Of a stretch of 7,130 nucleotides of DNA, positions 1-4,555 are shown piece after piece. Below the pieces are notes generated by a model that was given only the letters and a program-made list of their open reading frames with translations, did not search any database and was not told where the DNA came from. How positions within the stretch are numbered: the first letter of the stretch is position 1; each line of letters starts with the position of its first letter. Origin of the DNA: Planctomycetaceae bacterium (GTDB lineage: Bacteria; Planctomycetota; Planctomycetia; Pirellulales; Thermoguttaceae); contig JAITDV010000268.1 of assembly GCA_031282385.1 (NCBI GenBank), forward strand, positions 1-7,130, given 5' to 3'. Both the position numbers and the translations under genes were made by a program.

Positions 1-147
1 GATTTGTTTGGGGCGGGCGAGGGCGACAACGTGATTGTTACAAATGACGGCGCGTATGCGTCGGAAGTTGTAGGAGATCGCAATTCTCCGGCAAGATGGT
101 GTGTGATAGGCATAATTGATGAAATTGCCAATAACAAAATTAATTGA
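1..147 (+). CDS. BMC-P (EutN/CcmL family) microcompartment vertex protein, C-terminal part
   Basis: The frame is open from the first base and ends at TGA 145-147, giving 48 residues of a protein whose N-terminus lies outside the window. The visible part begins DLFGAGEGDNVIVTNDG, which fits the conserved EutN/CcmL strand 'GAG.G..V.V..G', and ends with SPARWCVIGIIDEI, matching the family's final 'P.....IGIVD' strand. Proteins of this family form pentamers that cap the vertices of the polyhedral shell of bacterial microcompartments. The 'SPARW' version of the last strand resembles, from memory, the planctomycetal PVM-type BMC-P proteins. It stands at the head of a same-strand cluster with a second BMC-P gene and a class II aldolase, which supports a shell role. 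The family call is firm; which of the several BMC-P paralogues this is cannot be decided from the fragment. Confidence 0.85.
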   Translation, partial: DLFGAGEGDNVIVTNDGAYASEVVGDRNSPARWCVIGIIDEIANNKIN

Positions 148-165
148 ATTTTTGGATCAAAAATT
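147..165 (+). other. Perfect AT-rich hairpin just after the BMC-P stop codon
   Basis: AATTTTTG (147-154) and CAAAAATT (158-165) form a perfect 8-bp stem with a 3-base loop. The stem starts on the last base of the stop codon. With only one G-C pair it is a weak structure and no T-run follows, so it is unlikely to be a strong terminator. It could be an intercistronic stability or processing element within the operon transcript. Seen directly; function unknown. Confidence 0.4.
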
Positions 166-210
166 GATCAGAATTATTGTACCAACAATATAAAGACGCA
201 GGGTTAAACA

Positions 211-984
211 GTGCCAATCAATACAAATGACAAAATTATCGGCAATATAGATATTAACGAAGTTGTTCAAAAGATTCTGGCGGATCTTGGAATCAAATCG
301 GACGCTGTCGAAATTCGTCATGAGAATTCGATTTCAAATACGGAACGTGTTAAAAATACAGACAAGGTAATTGATGTAATTGACAAAAAGGATGTTGTTG
401 AAGGAGAGGGCAAAGGAGTTAGTGAAAGTGAGTTGGTGATAGACGGCGGTCGAGTAATTTCACTTGAAGACGTCCGACGTAAACTTGACAATGTAAAAGC
501 CGATTCAATTACGTCTGTTGTTATTTCGCCAAAATGTATTTTGACTCCGTCGGCTAAAGATGAGTTAAAAAAACGCAAGCTCGGAATTGTTGTACGAAAA
601 ATCGGCAAAAATAATTTTCCGCTTTGGTTAATGCTGCATGATAGAATTGTCGTGTCAATTTCATTGCTGAAACATTTGCAATCCGAATACGATTTAATCC
701 GAACTCAAATTATCAATCTTTCCGGCATTGTTGATGAAGCGTTGAAAATTGCCGAACAAAAAAAACGCGGAATAATTTTAACGCAACATCCGGCAACAGT
801 ACTTAGAGCAACTGGTTTATGTGAAATTTTGCGAGTGATTATTGCGGTTAATCCGAAACAAGTATCAATTGACGCAAAAGAGATAGATGCAAACTTGATG
901 ATAATTCCGCCTGCAAGAATTAACGAATCGGATATTTTGGAATCAGTACGCAGTTTTTGTCAGACGCAAAAAAGCGGTGATTGA
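211..984 (+). CDS. Microcompartment-associated protein of unknown function; encapsulation-peptide-like N-terminus and possible RpiB-like C-terminal domain
   Basis: A 257-residue protein starting at GTG, with a weak SD-like CAGGG (199-203) seven bases upstream; there is no other plausible start before the conserved-looking parts. Residues 14-27 (DINEVVQKILADLG) have the amphipathic-helix pattern of BMC encapsulation peptides. Residues about 31-80 are a charged, low-complexity linker. Residues 81-130 contain ILTPSAKDELKKRKLGI, resembling the 'TP.A.d.....gi' motif seen in the N-terminal parts of EutQ and EutT. Residues about 137-250 are alpha/beta-like: GIILTQHPATVLRA, then EIDANLMIIPPARINESDIL, which loosely follows the sugar-phosphate isomerase RpiB/LacAB layout ('aNk..gvRAa ... 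a..aNvl..g'). The catalytic Cys and His of RpiB are not evident, so an isomerase activity is doubtful. Its position between two BMC-P genes and the N-terminal helix suggest a lumen protein. The coding call is strong; the domain calls are tentative. Confidence 0.75.
   Translation: MPINTNDKIIGNIDINEVVQKILADLGIKSDAVEIRHENSISNTERVKNTDKVIDVIDKKDVVEGEGKGVSESELVIDGGRVISLEDVRRKLDNVKADSITSVVISPKCILTPSAKDELKKRKLGIVVRKIGKNNFPLWLMLHDRIVVSISLLKHLQSEYDLIRTQIINLSGIVDEALKIAEQKKRGIILTQHPATVLRATGLCEILRVIIAVNPKQVSIDAKEIDANLMIIPPARINESDILESVRSFCQTQKSGD
250..291 (+). other. Putative N-terminal encapsulation peptide
   Basis: This stretch encodes residues 14-27 of the 257-residue protein. Hydrophobic residues I15, V18, V19, I22, L23 and L26 fall on one helical face and charged ones (E17, K21, D25) on the other, followed by a charged linker of about 50 residues. 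Short amphipathic helices tethered by flexible linkers are the known way of targeting enzymes to BMC shells. The inference rests on pattern and gene context only. Confidence 0.5.
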
Positions 985-1019
985 ATTGGAATGGCTAGCA
1001 GGAAAATGATTTAACGTTA

Positions 1020-1040
1020 CAAAAATTATATTGATTTTTG
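1020..1040 (+). other. AT-rich hairpin upstream of the second BMC-P gene
   Basis: CAAAAAT (1020-1026) pairs perfectly with ATTTTTG (1034-1040) across a 7-base loop. It lies in the 72-bp gap between the 257-residue protein and the next BMC-P gene, four bases before the GAGG ribosome binding site at 1044. Its core resembles the hairpin at 147-165. It may influence message stability or access to the ribosome site; there is no direct evidence. Confidence 0.35.
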
Positions 1041-1043
1041 ATT

Positions 1044-1050
1044 GAGGGTT
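1044..1050 (+). promoter_or_regulatory. Shine-Dalgarno sequence that decides the BMC-P start
   Basis: GAGG at 1044-1047 lies nine bases before ATG 1057. This favours ATG 1057 over the in-frame TTG at 1042, which would lie upstream of the site and would add five residues (MRVLL) that EutN/CcmL proteins lack. Confidence 0.7.
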
Positions 1051-1056
1051 TTGTTG

Positions 1057-1356
1057 ATGAGAATTGGTAAAGTGATTGGAATGTTGACACTTTCAAGGTT
1101 GCATGAATCAATTCGCGGCAGCAGTTGGCGTGTGGTGGTGCCGATGAGTGAAAGTAACTTACGTGAAGGTACAGAACCTGATTCGGAAGAATTGATTGTT
1201 TATGATGATCTTGCGGCGGGAGAAGGTGAATTGATTGCGTTTACGGAAGGTGCAGAAGCCGCCAAACCGTTTTACCCGTCCTCCAAACCCGTCGATGCTT
1301 ACAACGCCGCAATATTGGACAAAATTGATTTACAAATTTTAAGTAATGAGTCGTAA
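1057..1356 (+). CDS. BMC-P (EutN/CcmL family) microcompartment vertex protein, complete
   Basis: From ATG 1057 the protein has 99 residues, the usual length for this family. It begins MRIGKVIGMLTLSRLHESIRG, like the 'M..grVvGtv..t.k...l.G' start of EutN/CcmL proteins, continues with RVVVPMS, has the core DDLAAGEGELIAFTEGAEA, and ends with KPVDAYNAAILDKIDL, the family's closing 'P.DA...aivD' strand. Such proteins assemble as pentamers and close the corners of the microcompartment shell. It differs clearly from the BMC-P fragment at the window start, so the shell uses at least two distinct vertex proteins; PVM-type loci are known to carry several. A class II aldolase follows 144 bp downstream, matching the gene neighbourhood of planctomycetal fucose/rhamnose compartments. 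The 3' part turns abruptly C-rich (1261-1320 has about 22 C and 10 G). Confidence 0.9.
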   Translation: MRIGKVIGMLTLSRLHESIRGSSWRVVVPMSESNLREGTEPDSEELIVYDDLAAGEGELIAFTEGAEAAKPFYPSSKPVDAYNAAILDKIDLQILSNES

Positions 1357-1487
1357 TTATTCGGAGTTGATTGTGAAAATTGATTTTCTGTTCCATTATA
1401 AGTTGAAAATTAGTTGCCGCAAAAATAAATCACTGAATAGTTACAAAAGATCTAACGTGTATTTGGTACATAATAATTAAAAAATTT

Positions 1488-1492
1488 AAGGA
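1488..1492 (+). promoter_or_regulatory. Ribosome binding site of the aldolase gene
   Basis: AAGGA ends eight bases before ATG 1501 and supports that start codon. The rest of the 144-bp gap (1357-1500) is AT-rich and holds a short dyad (GAAAAT at 1375-1380, ATTTTC at 1383-1388). I could not make out a convincing -35/-10 pair there. Confidence 0.65.
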
Positions 1493-1500
1493 TTATTGAG

Positions 1501-2442
1501 ATGCTTAATATTCATCAGGTTAAGGAAGAGATATGTGATATTGGCCGCCGTATTTATCAGCGCGGATTTGCGGCTGCAAATGACGGTAACATTTCATATC
1601 GCATTGATGAAAACCGTGTTATTTGTACGCCGACAGGGATCAGTAAAGGTTTTATGAAACCTGAGGATCTTTGTATTGTTGACATGGCGGGCAATCAAAT
1701 TGCAGGAACCAAAAAACGTACAAGTGAAATTTTACTTCACTTGACAATTATGAAAGCTCGTCCTGAAGTCAAATCAGTTGTACATTGTCATCCGCCGCAT
1801 GCAACTGCATTTGGCATCGCGCGAGAAGCAATACCACAATGTCTAATGCCTGAAGTTGACATTAACATGGGTGATGTTCCGATTGCCAAGTATGCATTGC
1901 CAGGCGGTCAAGGATTTGCGGATGTGATAATGCCGTACATAATGAAGAGTGATATTATTGTTCAGGCGAATCATGGTACCGTTAGCGTAGGACCGACAAT
2001 AGAACGTGCGTACTGGCTTGCGGAGATGTTGGATGCGTATTGCAGGATTTGTTTGATTGCGCGCGATCTTGGCAAGGTAGAATATTTCACTCGTGAGGAT
2101 GCGGAAGATTTGCTCGCGTTGAAGCAGAAATGGGGATTCAAAGACCCGCGTGCAGATTTGGAGAACTGTGAATTGTGTGCGAATGATGTTTTCAGAGACA
2201 GTTGGAAGGAAACTGGAGTCGGACACAGAGCATTCCAGCCGCCTACATTCAAACGAAACGAGGATACTTCCGAAGGTCAAAAAACGTCTGGTAATTCTCA
2301 ATGTACTTGCGGTGGCAGCAAGTGCGGTCAGGGTAAAAATAACGCCGCCGGAAATTCCAATTCAGACGGAACAATAACCGACGAACAAGAATTAATAATC
2401 AAAACAATAACCGACCGCGTAATAAAAGCATTGGCTGGTTGA
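1501..2442 (+). CDS. Class II (zinc-dependent) aldolase of a PVM-type microcompartment, fuculose/rhamnulose-1-phosphate aldolase type
   Basis: A 313-residue protein of the class II aldolase/adducin family. The predicted reaction is cleavage of L-fuculose 1-phosphate or L-rhamnulose 1-phosphate to DHAP and L-lactaldehyde, the toxic aldehyde that the compartment would contain. The catalytic core spans residues 1-215. By comparison with FucA, zinc ligands are H95 and H97 (VVHCHPPHA) and H158 (QANHGT), with E76 (RTSEILLH) as the catalytic acid. Phosphate-binding segments are NDGNIS (27-32) and TPTGISKG (43-50). FucA itself has about 215 residues, so roughly 100 are additional: CELC (223-226), a flexible linker with CTCGGSKC (268-275), and a terminal amphipathic helix at 295-313 that looks like an encapsulation peptide. 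It follows a BMC-P gene on the same strand and would act in the compartment lumen. The equivalent planctomycetal gene is, as I recall, pvmN; that symbol is not assigned because the substrate cannot be read from sequence. Confidence 0.9.
   Translation: MLNIHQVKEEICDIGRRIYQRGFAAANDGNISYRIDENRVICTPTGISKGFMKPEDLCIVDMAGNQIAGTKKRTSEILLHLTIMKARPEVKSVVHCHPPHATAFGIAREAIPQCLMPEVDINMGDVPIAKYALPGGQGFADVIMPYIMKSDIIVQANHGTVSVGPTIERAYWLAEMLDAYCRICLIARDLGKVEYFTREDAEDLLALKQKWGFKDPRADLENCELCANDVFRDSWKETGVGHRAFQPPTFKRNEDTSEGQKTSGNSQCTCGGSKCGQGKNNAAGNSNSDGTITDEQELIIKTITDRVIKALAG
2383..2439 (+). other. C-terminal encapsulation peptide of the aldolase
   Basis: It encodes residues 295-313, EQELIIKTITDRVIKALAG. Hydrophobic positions L298, I299, I300, I303, V307, I308, A310 and L311 are spaced as on an amphipathic helix. 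It is separated from the catalytic core by a linker rich in Gly, Asn, Ser and Cys. This matches the form of known BMC targeting peptides. Targeting is inferred, not shown. Confidence 0.7.
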
Positions 2443-2462
2443 CGTATTGCTCGTGTTATAAA

Positions 2463-2475
2463 TTGAGTGACTCAA
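2463..2475. promoter_or_regulatory. Perfect short dyad after the BMC cluster
   Basis: TTGAGT and ACTCAA flank a single G, giving a 13-base perfect palindrome 20 bp downstream of the aldolase stop. It could be an operator half-site pair or, as RNA, a 5-bp stem with a TGA loop. Nothing in the sequence decides between these. Confidence 0.3.
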
Positions 2476-2485
2476 GAGCGTAAAA

Positions 2486-2511
2486 GCCTGTTTTCCAATA
2501 GGTAAGCAGGC
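2486..2511 (+). terminator. Hairpin downstream of the aldolase, possible weak terminator
   Basis: GCCTGTTT (2486-2493) pairs with AAGCAGGC (2504-2511), eight pairs including one G-U. After one mismatch, CC/GG extend the stem to an AATA loop. It is the only GC-containing stem between the BMC cluster and the UbiD gene. No T-run follows, so it does not look like a standard intrinsic terminator; it may be a message 3' end barrier or part of the next leader. Confidence 0.4.
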
Positions 2512-2525
2512 GAAGGTAAATGAAA

Positions 2526-2561
2526 TTTAAAGTGTGAACAGTTTAAAATGTGAACAGTTTA
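2526..2561 (+). repeat. 16-bp tandem direct repeat upstream of the UbiD-family gene
   Basis: Two adjacent 16-base units, TTTAAAGTGTGAACAG (2526-2541) and TTTAAAATGTGAACAG (2542-2557), differ at one base, and a partial third unit (TTTA) follows. The shared TGTGAACAGTTTA repeats with a period of 16 bp, about one and a half helical turns. It lies 35-70 bp before the UbiD start and overlaps a possible -10 (TAAAAT, 2544-2549) with ATGAAA (2520-2525) as a weak -35 at 18 bp. It may be an operator for a regulator binding direct repeats, or a simple duplication. Confidence 0.55.
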
Positions 2562-2595
2562 GAAATTACCTTACTTCTGAATTTCGAATATAAAA

Positions 2596-4413
2596 ATGGG
2601 TTATTTTACGCTTCGTAGTTGTGTTGATGATTTGTGTCGGGTTGGCGAGTTGGTTGAGTTTTCGGAGCCTGTTGATCCGTATCTTGAGATGGCGGCGGTA
2701 CAACGTCGTCTTTATTCGATGGGTGCGCCGGCGGTGCTTTTTACCAATCCGTGTAATTGTCGGTTTCCGATGCTTGCAAATCTTTTTGGTACAGAAAATC
2801 GTTTGAATTATATTTTTCGTGATGGGATAGAGCCGCTTCGTAAAACAATTGAATTGGGAGCGGATCCAGCGTCGTCGTTGTTTTCATATCGAATCAATTT
2901 GAAATCAACATTGTCATTGGGATTGACAGCATTATCATCTCTTTTTTATTCTTTTCCGAAACGGGTATCGCCGCGTTATTCTCCGATTCTTTCTTGCCGG
3001 ACAACATTGGACAAATTGCCGCAACTAGTGAGTTGGTCAAATGACGGCGGCGCTTATATTACGCTTCCAATGGTTTACACGGAGAATCCGAATTGTCCTG
3101 GTTTTGGTTCGTCGAATCTTGGCATGTATCGGGTTCAGATTTCAGGCAATGATTATTTACCGAATTGCGAGGCGGGTTTGCATTATCAAATTCATCGTGG
3201 AATTGCAAGTCATCATGCGGCAGCAATGTTGCGAGGTGAAAAATTGCGGGTGAATATTTTTATTGGCGGTGCGCCGGCAATGATTCTTGCAGCGGTGATG
3301 CCTTTACCGGAGGGAGTCAGTGAGTTATTTTTTGCGGGCATTCTTGGTCGTCATAGAATTCCGATGTACGGCAATAGTGGAATTTATGCCGAGTCTGATT
3401 TTTGTATTTGTGGTAAACTTGGTACGGCAATGAAACGTGAAGGTGCTTTTGGCGATCATCTTGGTTATTATAGTTTGGAACATGAATTTCCGGTGTTAGA
3501 AGTGGAATCAGTTTTGCATCGTAAAGACGCAATATTTCCGTTTACGGTAGTTGGTCGTCCGCCTCAAGAAGACACGCAACTTGGACGTTTTATTCACAAT
3601 CTTGTCCGTGATGTTGTGCCTCAAAAAATATCCGGCGTATCAGCAATTCATGCAGTCGATGAAGCGGGAGTACATCCGTTATTGCTTGCAATTGGTAGGG
3701 AGAATTATGTGCCGTTTGACAAAAAAAAGCGGGCGGCGGAATTACATACGTTGGCTCATGCGATTCTTGGATATGGTCAATTATCGCTTGCGAAATACCT
3801 TTTTATTGCGTCAAGGGAAGATGATTTCGGTTTGGATGTTTTCAATGTTACGGCTTTTTTGCGTCATATTCTTTTGCGTGTTGATTGGCGGGAGAATGTG
3901 CATTTTGTAACGAAAACGAATGCGGACACGCTTGATTATTCAGGATATTTTGATGGTGAATTAAATCGAGGATCAAAGATGTTTGTTACGGTGAGTGGTG
4001 AACCGATTCGGGATTTGGGAGATTCGTTGGAGGTTGCGATTCCGTGTGAGAATCCGCAAGTTGTTATGCCTGGGATACTTTGTGTTGAGAGAGTTTGGGG
4101 GTTGGGCAATTTGAGAGTTGCGGATTTTCCAACGGGGTTCCCATTGATTGTAATAGTTGACGATTCGAGAGAAACGGCGTCAAGTTTGAGAAATTTTTTA
4201 TGGACAACTTTCACAAAGAGCGATCCGGCAAGCGATGTACATGGCGTAGGTGAATTTTTGTACAATAAACATTGGGGTTGTGAAGGCGCATTAATTATTG
4301 ACGCAAGAAAAAAACCTCACCACGCTCCGGAATTAACCGAATCCCAAAACATAAAAATAAAAGCCGACAACATCGTAAAAAAAATAATGAAAAATTACAA
4401 AACCAAACAATAA
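2596..4413 (+). CDS. UbiD-family (prenylated-FMN) decarboxylase, possibly of menaquinone synthesis
   Basis: A complete 605-residue protein. UbiD enzymes use prenylated FMN for reversible decarboxylation of aromatic or unsaturated acids. The family start is clear (LRSCVDDLCRVGELVEFSEPVDPYLEMAA), so ATG 2596 is right, although no Shine-Dalgarno sequence precedes it. Core motifs in order: GMYRVQI (176-182), HYQIHRG (196-202, R201 as the catalytic arginine), IGGAP (223-227), EGAFGDH (282-288, E282 and D287 as the acidic pair), VVGRPPQEDT (318-327), and a VDDS...TKSDPASDVHG region (521-550). At over 600 residues it is longer than E. coli UbiD (about 500). The usual EGPFG proline is Ala, and the Glu expected after the 'GxLRGxxxE' segment appears to be Pro256, which may alter metal binding. 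Planctomycetes mostly use the futalosine menaquinone route, which needs such a decarboxylase, but no pathway neighbours are visible. The 3' end becomes strongly A/C-rich. Confidence 0.88.
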   Translation: MGYFTLRSCVDDLCRVGELVEFSEPVDPYLEMAAVQRRLYSMGAPAVLFTNPCNCRFPMLANLFGTENRLNYIFRDGIEPLRKTIELGADPASSLFSYRINLKSTLSLGLTALSSLFYSFPKRVSPRYSPILSCRTTLDKLPQLVSWSNDGGAYITLPMVYTENPNCPGFGSSNLGMYRVQISGNDYLPNCEAGLHYQIHRGIASHHAAAMLRGEKLRVNIFIGGAPAMILAAVMPLPEGVSELFFAGILGRHRIPMYGNSGIYAESDFCICGKLGTAMKREGAFGDHLGYYSLEHEFPVLEVESVLHRKDAIFPFTVVGRPPQEDTQLGRFIHNLVRDVVPQKISGVSAIHAVDEAGVHPLLLAIGRENYVPFDKKKRAAELHTLAHAILGYGQLSLAKYLFIASREDDFGLDVFNVTAFLRHILLRVDWRENVHFVTKTNADTLDYSGYFDGELNRGSKMFVTVSGEPIRDLGDSLEVAIPCENPQVVMPGILCVERVWGLGNLRVADFPTGFPLIVIVDDSRETASSLRNFLWTTFTKSDPASDVHGVGEFLYNKHWGCEGALIIDARKKPHHAPELTESQNIKIKADNIVKKIMKNYKTKQ

Positions 4414-4419
4414 ACAACC

Positions 4420-4438
4420 GTCAATTTTCTTAATTGAC
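4420..4438 (+). terminator. Stem-loop just after the UbiD-family gene
   Basis: GTCAATT (4420-4426) and AATTGAC (4432-4438) form a perfect 7-bp stem with loop TTCTT, starting seven bases after the TAA stop. No T-run follows and the stem is AT-rich, so it would be a weak terminator at best. Its right arm overlaps the -35 of the next promoter, so it could equally be an operator. Confidence 0.45.
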
Positions 4439-4462
4439 CTATAAAGTGAATATCGTTATACT
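4434..4462 (+). promoter_or_regulatory. Sigma70-type promoter for the UDP-sugar pyrophosphorylase gene
   Basis: The -35 box TTGACC (4434-4439) matches consensus at five of six bases, the -10 box TATACT (4457-4462) at five of six, and the spacer is exactly 17 bp. Transcription would start near 4469, leaving a leader of about 87 bases before ATG 4556. Four copies of TGAATAT lie in and just after it. Confidence 0.65.
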
Positions 4463-4495
4463 TTGAATATGCTGAATATACGGCGGATTGAATAT
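4447..4495 (+). repeat. Four copies of TGAATAT around the promoter
   Basis: The heptamer TGAATAT occurs at 4447-4453, 4464-4470, 4473-4479 and 4489-4495, with start-to-start spacings of 17, 9 and 16 bp. One copy lies in the promoter spacer and the others span the predicted transcription start and early leader. The clustering suggests binding sites for a repressor or other DNA-binding protein, though AT-rich DNA makes chance copies easier. Confidence 0.4.
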
Positions 4496-4555
4496 TGTTT
4501 TGTTATTTGTTTTTTTGTATTTTGGGAGTGGTCTGAAAATTTTTAATTTTGGTCA

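Noticed and set aside
318..608. Minus-strand open frame rich in Ser, Thr and Leu opposite the 257-residue protein
   Set aside because: Its low-complexity composition mirrors the charged linker read backwards; the plus-strand frame has the start, length and context of a real gene.
1042..1056. Upstream in-frame TTG start for the second BMC-P gene
   Set aside because: The GAGG ribosome site lies between this TTG and ATG 1057, and the extra residues MRVLL do not fit the EutN/CcmL N-terminus.
1367..1402. Possible promoter TTGATT or TTGTGA with TATAAG/ATTATA before the aldolase
   Set aside because: The spacers are 24, 20 or 18 bp with poor boxes; the region is AT-rich enough for such matches by chance, and the gene is likely co-transcribed with the upstream BMC genes.
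1843..2301. Open frames on the minus strand within the aldolase gene
   Set aside because: They are antisense to a gene with clear catalytic motifs, show no family features, and are rich in Arg, Ile and Cys as expected from reverse reading.
2526..2561. CRISPR-like repeat
   Set aside because: Only two full units, directly adjacent with no spacers and 16 bp long; there are no cas genes in the window.
3936..4265. Minus-strand open frame in the UbiD gene
   Set aside because: It is fully inside a well-supported gene and has no recognisable domain or ribosome site.
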